DNA of 18,667 nucleotides, from NCBI GenBank assembly GCA_958448395.1, contig CAUDDP010000042.1, forward strand, positions 1-18,667, written 5' to 3'. Positions 5,485-13,864 of this stretch are shown piece after piece; position 1 is the first letter of the stretch; each line of letters opens with the position of its first letter. Origin of the DNA: an uncultured Oscillospiraceae bacterium. GTDB taxonomy: Bacteria; Bacillota; Clostridia; Oscillospirales; Ruminococcaceae. The notes below the pieces were generated by a model. The model had not been told where the DNA came from. It did not search any database and saw only the letters and a list, made by a program, of their open reading frames with translations. Position numbers and translations under genes: made by a program.

Positions 5485-8400
5485 TTAAATATCAATATCA
5501 ATATTAAAGTCCTTCCGATATGGCTTTGACTGTGTCACATCGTTCAAAACTGGCGGATGTAATGGCTCTGCTTTTGGTGTAGGCGATGGCGTTGGAGTAA
5601 TGGCTTTTTTCTGCGGTGCAGTCTGCCCATCCGGCTTTGACACTTCTGGCTGTGGCGGCATGGAAAAATTCTCCCATTCTTCTTCAATATACGTCATCGT
5701 CATTGGATCTGGTGCTTCTTCTGTTGCCTCGGATTGTGTAACGGTTGCCCGTTCGGTTGCCTCTAATGCAGCCGTTTCTGTTTCAGCCGTTTTTTCAGAC
5801 GCTGCCTGTACAGTCTGCGGCTCTGCCGGCGATATTTTTATTGACTCAGACAAATGTTCTGGTACAGAAGATTCCACAGCATCTTCCGAAAGCAGAAATG
5901 CATCAGCAACGGCTCCGGTTACTTCCTGTGTAGTCAACTCCCCCAGATGACTGGGAAGCGGAAATTCCATAACAGTTACCTCTTCCTGAGAATCCGCCTG
6001 TTCTTCCTTTGAAACAGCTACTTTTTCTGCCTTTGTCGGAATCACACCAGCCGCCTCTAACATTTCTTTGAATGTCTGCGGTTTGTTTGCTGCTTCGTCT
6101 GGCTTTAATTGTTGCGGTTCCGGTTCAGGCTGCAAAGCTTGTACTGCTTGTTGGAGGGTTCTCTCTGCATCCGCAGCTGCTTTTTTCTTGGCAAGTTGCT
6201 TTTGCTTTACTGCAAATGCATGCTCCTCTGCCGCTGCCTGTGCTGCCGTCGTCACCGTCAAAATATCTGGCATCAATGTATAATTTTCCGGTACTTCCAA
6301 TACATCTAATTTAAATTCACCCGTCTTCAATGTCAATTGCAAGGTATGCGTACCAACCTGCAACTGGTCAATGGTCAAACAGGTTTGCCTTGGTGCACAG
6401 TACGGTACAAACAAAGTTTCATACAATACTTCACCATCCAGCATTACCTGAAACTCTGCATTTCTGGCTGTCCCAATCACAGCAATCCCTGTACCCGTAA
6501 ACTGACACGAAAAGGCAGCCTGTGGCTGTGCCTTCATGGAAGTCCGATGATAGAAACGACAGGATTCTGTTGTACAAATATCCCAATAATCGTTATAGAA
6601 GATTTCTTCGGAGAAGCAGTCCACTCGTCTGACATACAACGGCAAAATCGGCATCGGCAGGACTTTCAAATTCCGAAAAGTATTCATCTCATAGTCACTG
6701 CACAAGGAAATGCGTCCAGAGTTAATCGGACACTGCGGCCGATAGGTTGTCAGCAAATCGCCGTTCAGGAAGAAGAAGATGGAATCCCCTAAAATCAGCA
6801 GCTTCAGCTTGTTCCAATCCGTCGCCCGAACTGTATAGGAGTTTCCTTCTGCGGCAACGCTGTCCATATCCAGCAACTGCCAGTGACCGTCTCCATAGAG
6901 AATGCCCGTATAACCACAGCGAGAAGAAGTTTCACAGGTGATAGCAGAGTTATATCGTACGCCAAGACCGGCATAATTTTCTGCATCCCGATTGTCTAAC
7001 CGCACCTCAATTTCTGCACTGTAGCTTCTCCAACGGTCATCCCCAAGGCAAGTGATCGGTTCTGGTGTACCACGAAACCGCCAGTTTGCCGGAATATTTC
7101 CCTTTTTAATCCGCTGACACAGAATGTCGCCATCCTGATCCGAGTGAATCAACTCAAATGCACCACCCTGATCGGTGGTATATCTTGGTGCACAACCACG
7201 CACCATAATTTCATCATCCCGATATTGGAACGTATCCTGATACGGCAGCGGCAATCGCTCTGGACTGGGTATGGTACGGGAAAATGTTTCCACACCATTG
7301 ACCCAGCTGGTGTCCAGTGTGGTAATTGTCATAATACTCTGCGGCGGTACTTTGATAAAATAGGTCTCGCCGTTTTTATGGCTTGGTTTTACCGGCTTAC
7401 CACGCCGAAACCAGTTTGCATTATATGCTTCACCGGCATTTGGACCAGTGGTGAGAATCGTAGAAAGCGTACGATTTGTAAAGCCCATATCCTTGAGCTG
7501 TAAAGAATACGTACGTGGAAAGAGATCTTCATTGGTAAAATGCATCGTCATCTCTGATCGATCTGGAGAAACCAGTGTCATAAAATTGTTGCTGGTATTT
7601 TCAATGGCATGATTCTCCTCGCCATCTCCATAGCAAGCTCCATTGACAAACAGCCAGCCTTTTGGGGAAAAGCGGCTGAAATGCATTGCCATCCAAAAAC
7701 CACTGTCCATCCGATAATATCCTGACCATGGTTCCTGTGCAGAAATCAAATGTTTTGGCACATCATATGCACCGTCATAATTGGCAGCGATTGCCGGACG
7801 GAATTCATACATACACATCTTACCATTATAATAACTATTGATCATGCGGTTCGCAATATCAATCGCACCGTTCTTCCCAGCAATACCAGACTGATCTGCC
7901 TGTACCGTCAGCTCTGACAAATTACAGGGGGCACTGCCTTCACTGTACCAGATTTCCTTACCATAGGCTTCATTCAGCAGATTGGTATAGGAATCCCCAA
8001 ACGTGGTATAATGCAAGCCAATCACATCAATGGCATTTCGCAGCGGTGCATTTTCCACCATCTGTGCTGCCACGTTACGAGTGCCGACTTCATCGGATGC
8101 AACAATCTTAATTTTCCGGTAATCATAGGGGGCTTTTGGCTCATGATCCAGACGATACCGCAGAAAGAGAATCCATGCTTCATCCGTCGTATCCGTTTCA
8201 TTCTGATCGGCACTGATAAAATTAAATTTTAATCCATAAACCTGATAAGCCGCCTCCAGCGTTTCTTTATACCAGGTATAGCGGGCATTTAAGCCGTGCT
8301 CCTGACTGACCGTAAAGGCTCTTGCCACCCATGCTGGCTCCCCCCAGCGGAGCAAATCCAGCGTAATATCCGGATTGATTGCCTTGGCATCGGCTGCAAA

Positions 8401-8769
8401 CTGAAAGCCTGCTCCTCTGGTAACATCCGCATGTTCTTCTGCTGTTCGCTTTGTTGTTGGCTCTGTTCCAGATGAGGAATTGACATCTGCACCAAGTTCC
8501 AACTTAATATGTGACAATCCAATACCGTAGTCCTTCTGAAAAAGCAGCCGCATGATTTCTTCGTATTCCTTCGGATGCTCTACTTTATAATCCAACAGAA
8601 GACGGGAAGCATTATTGGCAGAAATGCAGCCAAGTCCACGATAGGCAGCGGCAGGATTTTCATTTGCCTGTGTGCCATCTGCTATAATTTCCATGGAGGC
8701 AACGCCGGATTTTCCGGTCATTTCAGAAAATTTTTGAAAAAGCTGTGAGTTTTTCAATGTAAAATCCAT
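5485..8769 (-). CDS. GH59-like glycosidase (galactocerebrosidase family) with long disordered tail
   Basis: The product has 1094 residues. Residues 40-335 fit the GH59 barrel: YRGLGCISANNASRLLLDY (43-61), HIKLELGADVNSSSGTEP (87-104), a likely acid/base E191 in ADQNE, and a likely nucleophile E277 in WYSEGS. Residues 336-500 should be the beta-sandwich and 505-705 the lectin-like domain with DGHWQLLDM. Residues 710-826 are an extra beta module (GTGIAVIG, VMLDGEVLY, GTHTLQLTLKTG) that resembles a carbohydrate-binding or Ig-like fold. From about 842 there is an Ala/Lys/Glu helix, then roughly 200 residues rich in Ala, Glu, Pro and Thr, ending DFNIDIDI. GH59 enzymes cleave terminal beta-galactosyl bonds. 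The N-terminus, MDFTLKNSQLFQKF, is not a signal peptide, which is odd for this family. The ATG follows AGGAAGG by 10 bases and lies 20 bases after the trmB stop, so it is probably in the trmB transcript. Confidence 0.8.
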   Translation of the reverse strand: MDFTLKNSQLFQKFSEMTGKSGVASMEIIADGTQANENPAAAYRGLGCISANNASRLLLDYKVEHPKEYEEIMRLLFQKDYGIGLSHIKLELGADVNSSSGTEPTTKRTAEEHADVTRGAGFQFAADAKAINPDITLDLLRWGEPAWVARAFTVSQEHGLNARYTWYKETLEAAYQVYGLKFNFISADQNETDTTDEAWILFLRYRLDHEPKAPYDYRKIKIVASDEVGTRNVAAQMVENAPLRNAIDVIGLHYTTFGDSYTNLLNEAYGKEIWYSEGSAPCNLSELTVQADQSGIAGKNGAIDIANRMINSYYNGKMCMYEFRPAIAANYDGAYDVPKHLISAQEPWSGYYRMDSGFWMAMHFSRFSPKGWLFVNGACYGDGEENHAIENTSNNFMTLVSPDRSEMTMHFTNEDLFPRTYSLQLKDMGFTNRTLSTILTTGPNAGEAYNANWFRRGKPVKPSHKNGETYFIKVPPQSIMTITTLDTSWVNGVETFSRTIPSPERLPLPYQDTFQYRDDEIMVRGCAPRYTTDQGGAFELIHSDQDGDILCQRIKKGNIPANWRFRGTPEPITCLGDDRWRSYSAEIEVRLDNRDAENYAGLGVRYNSAITCETSSRCGYTGILYGDGHWQLLDMDSVAAEGNSYTVRATDWNKLKLLILGDSIFFFLNGDLLTTYRPQCPINSGRISLCSDYEMNTFRNLKVLPMPILPLYVRRVDCFSEEIFYNDYWDICTTESCRFYHRTSMKAQPQAAFSCQFTGTGIAVIGTARNAEFQVMLDGEVLYETLFVPYCAPRQTCLTIDQLQVGTHTLQLTLKTGEFKLDVLEVPENYTLMPDILTVTTAAQAAAEEHAFAVKQKQLAKKKAAADAERTLQQAVQALQPEPEPQQLKPDEAANKPQTFKEMLEAAGVIPTKAEKVAVSKEEQADSQEEVTVMEFPLPSHLGELTTQEVTGAVADAFLLSEDAVESSVPEHLSESIKISPAEPQTVQAASEKTAETETAALEATERATVTQSEATEEAPDPMTMTYIEEEWENFSMPPQPEVSKPDGQTAPQKKAITPTPSPTPKAEPLHPPVLNDVTQSKPYRKDFNIDIDI

Positions 8770-8789
8770 AACTGCGATTCCTTCCTATA

Positions 8790-9464
8790 TCATGATAAAT
8801 TTTCCTGCTGTATTATGGGACGGGCAATCAGAAATTTGATGGTTTTTCCCATTTCCTCAAACATTGCCTCGTGCTCCGTGCGAAAGCTTTGAATATTGTG
8901 TTCTTTATGTAAATCTGTAGTCTGAAATACAATTTCAAAATGACATTCTTGAAAATAGGAAATTGACTCTTGAAACAAGTCGTCATCGTCGGTTTTAAAC
9001 CAGATTTCACCATCCAGTACGGAACAGTATTGTACCAGCTGCCGTGGATGGGTCAGACGACGTTTCTTATGCTTCCCCTTCGGCCACGGGTTACAAAAGT
9101 TGATATAAATTCGGTCAATCCGGTCTATCGGAGAGAAATACTCCGAAAACTGCATTAAATTACAGATGAAAATCCGAACATTGTCCAACGGCAACTGTTT
9201 TTCCGCATACGCTGCTTCCAGCTTTCGTTTTGCCAAAACCAACATTTCATTTTTAATATCCATTGCAATATAGTGATAATCCAGATTGGCAGGGGCTTCC
9301 TGTGCGATAAAACCACCTTTTCCACAGCCCAATTCCAGCCGGATTGGTTTTTTCTCTTCCGGAAACGCAGTGTTCCAATTTCCAGTATATATTTTTGGTT
9401 CGGAAATATAAAACGGACACGCCTCCAGTTCCGGCTTTGCCCAAGGTTTGTGCCGTATACGCAT
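8790..9464 (-). CDS. trmB: tRNA (guanine-46-N7)-methyltransferase
   Basis: The product has 224 residues and makes m7G46 in the tRNA variable loop using S-adenosylmethionine. Visible signatures are the SAM loop LELGCGKGGF (near 44-53), MDIKNEM, the family motif NFCNPWPKGKHKKRRL followed by HP (near 122-140), and FKTDDDDLF. I start at the ATG giving MRIRHKPWAKPEL because this is the conserved family N-terminus. The AGAAAGGA site is then 12 bases upstream, a little long, while the in-frame TTG at 9476 touches the site and cannot be used efficiently. A consensus promoter with a start near 9502 drives it, and the GH59-like gene follows after 20 bases. Confidence 0.95.
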   Translation of the reverse strand: MRIRHKPWAKPELEACPFYISEPKIYTGNWNTAFPEEKKPIRLELGCGKGGFIAQEAPANLDYHYIAMDIKNEMLVLAKRKLEAAYAEKQLPLDNVRIFICNLMQFSEYFSPIDRIDRIYINFCNPWPKGKHKKRRLTHPRQLVQYCSVLDGEIWFKTDDDDLFQESISYFQECHFEIVFQTTDLHKEHNIQSFRTEHEAMFEEMGKTIKFLIARPIIQQENLS

Positions 9465-9508
9465 TCTGTATGTCAATCCTTTCTATACAAGCAGATTCTT
9501 TCCATTCC

Positions 9509-9537
9509 ATTATACCATACTTCCTGCAAAAAAGCAA
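9509..9537 (-). promoter_or_regulatory. Sigma-A promoter of the trmB operon
   Basis: On the minus strand TTGCTT (9537-9532), a 17-base spacer and TATAAT (9514-9509), with TGG directly before the -10 (extended -10). The leader to the trmB ATG at 9464 is about 40 bases. The stretch 9540-9664 beyond it shows nothing else I can name. Confidence 0.75.
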
Positions 9538-9664
9538 AGGAATTATGAGAAAAAAGAAAGAAAAATTACTAATTTTCATGGTACACATGGCATTGTATGC
9601 CCGATTTGAAAGAATATACAAAATCATTCCCCTAAAACATGGAATTCATTCGTCAATTTTTACA

Positions 9665-9707
9665 ATAAAAAAACCTGCATCGCCACAGTTCCTTCGCGAT
9701 GCAGGTT
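9665..9707 (-). terminator. Rho-independent terminator of the GH5-comEB unit
   Basis: A perfect 12-bp stem, AACCTGCATCGC (9672-9683 on the plus strand) against GCGATGCAGGTT (9696-9707), with a 12-base loop. Read on the minus strand it is followed by TTTTTATTG, and lies about 25 bases after the comEB stop. Confidence 0.9.
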
Positions 9708-9733
9708 CTAATTTGTTTTTCATTTTTACAGGA

Positions 9734-10213
9734 TTACAGCATCAGCTGCACGCTCTTCTGCATTGCCGCATAAGCACGGCAGGAAACCCCAGCCAGTTGG
9801 AACATCTGCACCGATGCCCTTGTACTTTCTGAATCTGCATATTTATTATCCAGATAAATCACTTCTCGAATACCACTTTGAATGATTGCCTTTGCACACT
9901 CATTGCAGGGAAACAGCGTGACATAAAGTCGACAACCCTGCAAGCTGGCAGCATTGCGGTTCAGAATCGCATTCAATTCCGCATGACAAACATAAGCATA
10001 CTTGGTATCCAGAAATCCACCTTCTCGCTCCCATGGCATTTCATCATCATTGCATCCCGTTGGCATTCCATTATAGCCAACGGAAACAACCTTGTTTTCC
10101 GGATTGACAATGCAAGCTCCTACTTGTGTATGGTTGTCCTTACTTCGCTGTGCAGAGAGCAGGGCAACGCCCATAAAATAGGCATCCCACGAAAGATAAT
10201 CCGTTCGCTTCAT
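9734..10213 (-). CDS. comEB: dCMP deaminase (ComEB family)
   Basis: The product has 159 residues and converts dCMP to dUMP for dTTP synthesis. The zinc and catalytic residues are visible as HAE (H77, E79) in CHAELNAI and PCNEC (C103, C106). The N-terminus KRTDYLSWDAYFMGVALLSA matches the family, which fixes the start at 10213. The nearest Shine-Dalgarno sequence, AGGAGG, lies 14 bases upstream, unusually far, and overlaps the stop codon of the GH5 gene (TGATAGGAGG). The two genes are 21 bases apart on one strand, so comEB is probably read from the GH5 promoter unless an internal promoter exists. The name comEB reflects homology only; no competence genes are near. Confidence 0.93.
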   Translation of the reverse strand: MKRTDYLSWDAYFMGVALLSAQRSKDNHTQVGACIVNPENKVVSVGYNGMPTGCNDDEMPWEREGGFLDTKYAYVCHAELNAILNRNAASLQGCRLYVTLFPCNECAKAIIQSGIREVIYLDNKYADSESTRASVQMFQLAGVSCRAYAAMQKSVQLML

Positions 10214-10234
10214 ATTGCTTTTGATTTCCTCCTA

Positions 10235-12034
10235 TCAGGATTCTGCTGGAAATTTTGTGATTTCTCCGAGCAGGTACCGTCGATACAACATCGCATCCAC
10301 AACATTCAGCACACCATCTGCATTCACATCGCCATTTTCAAACACATAGTTAACATCTTCCGGAATCGACATTCTCAACAAATACCGGTTTAACAGCACC
10401 AAATCTGCTACCGTTACGTTTTCGTCCCCATTGATGTCACCGCAGACAGTTTTATCCGGCTGTTTTGTGGTTGTAGTAGTCGGTTTGGTCGGCTCTGTAG
10501 TTGGTTTGGTATGATCCGTTCCAATAATGGTGCCGCCGTCCAGATTGCTGCCTTCCGTGGAAGCATAGGACTCGTAAAATTCTGTCAGAGATATACTAGA
10601 ACCATTTGTGCCAAGCGGCTTTGCATGGTCAAGGCTGATATACTTACCGGTTTCCTGTGTCTGCCAGAGGGAAGGTTCAAATAAGCCATACTTTTCTGCA
10701 TCCCATGTTGCAAAATCATATCCCAACAAACCACCTGTGTCACCAGAGTTTGGATTCAAGCCCCAGAAAGTATGATTGATATGATTCTTAATCATATAAT
10801 TTCGCAACAATTCCATCCACTTCTGATTTTTACCACCGTCCATATGACCGCCCCATTCACCAATCAACAGCGGTGCAATGTCCTGATCATTGATATACGC
10901 CCATGTATCATACCAGTAGTCATCCAACAATGTCTGTTCCGTAAAATCCTTGTCAAACCAAGTCTGATTATAGACAGACGGACCGTAGTCATGTGGAGAA
11001 TAGACAATCTGACTAGTGCCAGAATCCGGTTTAATCGGATAATCTTTGACACCACGCAAATTGCCGCCCCACCATGCACCATACCATGGAGAAACTTCTG
11101 CGGAAGCCTGCCAAATGTCAGCAGTATCATAAGTATAACCCTTTTCCGTCTTTGGATATTGCTCCACACCCTCTACAAAAATCAAGGCATTTGCATTGAC
11201 AGCCAAAATGGAATTCGCACATTCTGTTGCGGAATACGCCCAGTTGTTCAAATCTGTAGAATCATCCCATTTCGCAATATCAGAAGGACAAGTTGTCCCA
11301 TTATATCCACGTTTTCCGTGCGGTTCGTTTTTCAAATCATAGCCTATAATCGTATCATCATTACTATATTTTTCTGCCAGCCATGTAATAGAATCCTTCC
11401 ACATATCCCATGTAATCTGTTCACTGGAATACGCACCGACTGCCATATTATCTGCATCCGCAGCTGTCGGATCATAATACCAGAGGTTATAGTTGTGACC
11501 AGAGTTATGAGATGCCGGACTGTGCACATCGACCATGACCTTCAGCCCATATTTCTTCATTTTCTGCATAATAATATCAAAGATTTCCATACTGTTTTTC
11601 AATGTTTTTCCATCTTCCAGCACAAAATCCGGATTGACTACAAAATACGGCGGATCATTTCCGGCATTTACACTTTTAACTGCCAGCGGATCGCCTTCCA
11701 TCCAAGAAACCAACAGTTCTGTAGAAATTGGCATACGAATCAGGTTGATGCCGTTGTTGGATACGTTTTCCAAAAAGTCATCAATATCCGCCGCATAAAG
11801 ACCGTGTGCACAGTTTTCCGTACAGTTAAACCCAAACCAGTTTGCACCAGTCAGCCAGACTTCATTGCCGTCCTTGTCATAAAGCCGGCTGCCAACAGCA
11901 TGTAACCAGTCATCGTTATTGGTATCAGCTGCCTGTGCTGTCAAACTGCTCATACTGGAAATCGAAGCAGCAACAGCCGTACAAGTCATCATACCAGCAA
12001 GTAAAGCAGCTTGCAGGCGTTTGTAAAATTTCAT
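10235..12034 (-). CDS. Secreted GH5 glycosidase with C-terminal type I dockerin
   Basis: The product has 599 residues. Residues 1-36 are a signal peptide (MKFYKRLQ, hydrophobic core, AQA then AD). Residues 43-490 form a GH5 barrel: LTGANWFGFN (61-70), IRMP (99-102), VDVHSP (H171), the acid/base E237 in YDLKNEPHG, HDYGP (H348) and the nucleophile E393 in LLIGEWGG. A Thr/Pro linker spans about 507-528. The dockerin spans 530-592, with two calcium-loop repeats starting GDINGDENV and GDVNADGVL, each followed by a helix with RYLL. GH5 members cleave beta-1,4-glucans, mannans or xyloglucan; the substrate cannot be read here, although the layout suits cellulase-type subfamilies. The dockerin implies attachment to a scaffoldin cohesin outside the cell. 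The start follows AAAGGAG by 7 bases and a consensus promoter. Confidence 0.95.
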   Translation of the reverse strand: MKFYKRLQAALLAGMMTCTAVAASISSMSSLTAQAADTNNDDWLHAVGSRLYDKDGNEVWLTGANWFGFNCTENCAHGLYAADIDDFLENVSNNGINLIRMPISTELLVSWMEGDPLAVKSVNAGNDPPYFVVNPDFVLEDGKTLKNSMEIFDIIMQKMKKYGLKVMVDVHSPASHNSGHNYNLWYYDPTAADADNMAVGAYSSEQITWDMWKDSITWLAEKYSNDDTIIGYDLKNEPHGKRGYNGTTCPSDIAKWDDSTDLNNWAYSATECANSILAVNANALIFVEGVEQYPKTEKGYTYDTADIWQASAEVSPWYGAWWGGNLRGVKDYPIKPDSGTSQIVYSPHDYGPSVYNQTWFDKDFTEQTLLDDYWYDTWAYINDQDIAPLLIGEWGGHMDGGKNQKWMELLRNYMIKNHINHTFWGLNPNSGDTGGLLGYDFATWDAEKYGLFEPSLWQTQETGKYISLDHAKPLGTNGSSISLTEFYESYASTEGSNLDGGTIIGTDHTKPTTEPTKPTTTTTKQPDKTVCGDINGDENVTVADLVLLNRYLLRMSIPEDVNYVFENGDVNADGVLNVVDAMLYRRYLLGEITKFPAES

Positions 12035-12093
12035 AAAAGACTCCTTTCCCTTTCGTCAAAACGAACAAAAAAACAAGTATATTCCATATTTTT

Positions 12094-12122
12094 ATTATAG
12101 TCGATACGGTGAAAAAAGTCAA
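12094..12122 (-). promoter_or_regulatory. Sigma-A promoter of the GH5 gene
   Basis: On the minus strand TTGACT (12122-12117), a 17-base spacer and TATAAT (12099-12094). The leader is about 50 bases. I see no obvious operator in it. Confidence 0.85.
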
Positions 12123-12180
12123 GTGTTTCGGAAGGATTTACACGCAAATCCATTTTTGTATGTTCTCTCACCGATAACAA

Positions 12181-12227
12181 TCTCGCCGCCTGAGCCAGCT
12201 TGACCGCAGTCGCCTGCGGCGTGCAAT
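12181..12227. repeat. Second copy of the repeat core of the 1048-1317 element
   Basis: Positions 12181-12210 match 1251-1280 at 27 of 30 bases, and 12206-12227 match 1156-1177 at 19 of 22, so this copy joins the two internal units of the larger element. CGCCGC (12184-12189) and GCGGCG (12216-12221) can close a hairpin over it, and CGCC-TGC-GGCG forms a smaller one. The terminal inverted repeats of the large element are not present. It lies in the 190-base gap between the GH5 promoter and the ylbJ-like gene. Confidence 0.65.
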
Positions 12228-12309
12228 TTACTCCATCATTTGAAAATTGATTTGCGGGAAAGATTTACTGCTTTTTTCCTACCTGTCGGCATTAACCTGC
12301 AAATGCATT

Positions 12310-13389
12310 CTATTTCCGCAGTGCTCGCTGCTTTGCAGCTGTCTGCAATAACAAAACGGTTGCCCCTACCAATAACAGAGATGCCACTGGTGATGTCCAG
12401 CTATACTGCACTACAGGTGCAGAAACTGGAAAGGCTGCTGTCTGCTGCAACAAAACTTGCGGGAAAAAATGACAGCCGATGCCACAGAATAAAGCGGACA
12501 GCACTGCTGCCATTCCACGCATTGTCAAAATCCAGACTGGCGAAAGTCGTCCGCCAGTGACTGCAACAATCTGCAAATGTACACAAACACCGCCAAAAGA
12601 AAGCAACGCCGCAAATAACGAAAATAACAATGGTGTTCTTGGAAACAGTTGTGTTAAATACGTAATTTCCAAAAATGCAGACAGTAATCCGGCTGCAATT
12701 TCCTCTGAAAACAATCGTTCCAGTGGTACTGCCAATATTGACAGCAACCCGGCTGCCTGTGCCACTGCCAGTAAACAGCGAAAAAACAAAATCATCGCAC
12801 ACATCTGCAATAAAGCAGTTCCTGATTGTGTCACTGTCTGCACCAATGTCTCCGCCTGCAATCGCTGCACGGGAGCTGGCTGGATATCCGGTAAATGCAA
12901 AAAACGGGTCAGGAATAAAAGCAATATCACATTGGAAAACAGCATCGCATAAAATAACATCCGACAGCCAGCATTTCCAGTCAAAGTAGAAAGCGTACCG
13001 AATAAAAATGCTGGACCACTTCCAAAACAAACCCCAGCCAGTAAGGAAGCCTGTCGCTTGGAAAGGGTACCGTTTTGCATCTGTAAATCCAACAATTTTG
13101 CACCGACCGGATACCCTGCCAGCTGACTCAACAGAAAAATAGCAAGACAAACATCAGGCATCCGTAAGACTTTTTTAGAAAACCAGTGAAATGGCCGCAA
13201 CAACAGCATATGGGCATTGGTACGAATCAGCAGCTGTGAAACAATCATCACAGCATAGAGTGCTGGTAAAATCACCTCCAGACAGAGAAACACACCTTCT
13301 GCCAAAGCCATCTGAATGGGAGCAGCATAGAGCAGACACCCGAATGTCAGCAGTAATAACAAGATACAAGAACCGATTGTCAATCCCAT
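12310..13389 (-). CDS. ylbJ: YlbJ-like sporulation integral membrane protein
   Basis: The product has 359 residues and about eight to ten hydrophobic segments. The conserved block LAGYPVGAKLL (90-100) followed by LAGVCFGSGPAFLFG (117-131) is characteristic of YlbJ and related nucleoside-recognition/gate membrane proteins. YlbJ is a mother-cell protein needed for spore formation in B. subtilis; its transported substrate, if any, is not known to me. The ATG at 13389 follows AAGGGGA by 5 bases. It is divergent from yqfC, another mother-cell gene, and a possible sigma-E-type promoter lies between. The C-terminal 25 residues are hydrophobic and end RALRK. Confidence 0.85.
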   Translation of the reverse strand: MGLTIGSCILLLLLTFGCLLYAAPIQMALAEGVFLCLEVILPALYAVMIVSQLLIRTNAHMLLLRPFHWFSKKVLRMPDVCLAIFLLSQLAGYPVGAKLLDLQMQNGTLSKRQASLLAGVCFGSGPAFLFGTLSTLTGNAGCRMLFYAMLFSNVILLLFLTRFLHLPDIQPAPVQRLQAETLVQTVTQSGTALLQMCAMILFFRCLLAVAQAAGLLSILAVPLERLFSEEIAAGLLSAFLEITYLTQLFPRTPLLFSLFAALLSFGGVCVHLQIVAVTGGRLSPVWILTMRGMAAVLSALFCGIGCHFFPQVLLQQTAAFPVSAPVVQYSWTSPVASLLLVGATVLLLQTAAKQRALRK

Positions 13390-13430
13390 CACTTCCCCTT
13401 TTGTTCACCAAATGTATTTTTATACCACGA

Positions 13431-13459
13431 TCCATATGCTCCAATTGTTCATTCTATGA
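13431..13459 (-). promoter_or_regulatory. Possible sigma-E-type promoter of the ylbJ-like gene
   Basis: On the minus strand TCATAGA (13459-13453), 14 bases and CATATGGA (13438-13431). Sigma-E sites follow KMATATT, 14 bases, CATACANT. The spacing is exact and the CATA core is present, but five of the other positions differ. Known sigma-E control of ylbJ in Bacillus adds support. Confidence 0.35.
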
Positions 13460-13597
13460 CGGGGCTATTCGCTCTATTTCATACGCTCCTCTTCTGCCAA
13501 TATCACAGACAGAAATCGGAAATATGCCGTATCATCTGCCACACACATAGTACTTTTTACTGTTTCCTGTGCATATAGTACAGTGAGGTGATGGCGG

Positions 13598-13864
13598 ATG
13601 ATAGAACGATGGACAGAAATGGGCAGGAAATGGCTTTGCATGCAAACTACAATGCAGATAGCTGGCAATCAGGAGCTTCGCATTGAAAATTGCAGACGCA
13701 TTTTAGAATATAATGACATCCGCATTGTGGTACAGACCAGAGAGTTACAACTTTCCATCTGGGGAAAAGATCTGCAGGTAGACACCTATGCAACAGATGG
13801 CATTCTCATACATGGCGAACTGCAAACGATTGAACTGGAGAAGAGAGGGGGACATCGTACATGA
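13598..13864 (+). CDS. yqfC: Sporulation protein YqfC
   Basis: The product has 88 residues and belongs to the YabP/YqfC family. The core, LRIENCRRILEYNDIRIVV then LQLSIWGKDLQVDTYATDGILIHGELQTIEL (from about residue 27 to 82), shows the family pattern of alternating strands with IENC, WG..L and GI...G. B. subtilis YqfC is made in the mother cell and its gene is cotranscribed with yqfD. The ATG at 13598 lies 7 bases after GAGGTG; an ATG at 13591 is in another frame. The stop codon overlaps the start of yqfD (ATGA), so the two are translationally coupled. Confidence 0.88.
   Translation: MIERWTEMGRKWLCMQTTMQIAGNQELRIENCRRILEYNDIRIVVQTRELQLSIWGKDLQVDTYATDGILIHGELQTIELEKRGGHRT

Noticed and set aside
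10772..11905. A 377-codon plus-strand ORF opposite the GH5 gene.
   Set aside because: It is fully antisense to a gene with clear catalytic motifs, signal peptide and dockerin. The translation is Ile/Cys/Arg-rich without domain pattern and has no ribosome binding site.
13572..13580. CATATAGTA as a sigma-E/K -10 for yqfC.
   Set aside because: The transcription start would fall inside the Shine-Dalgarno sequence at 13585-13590, and no matching -35 is found at the right distance.
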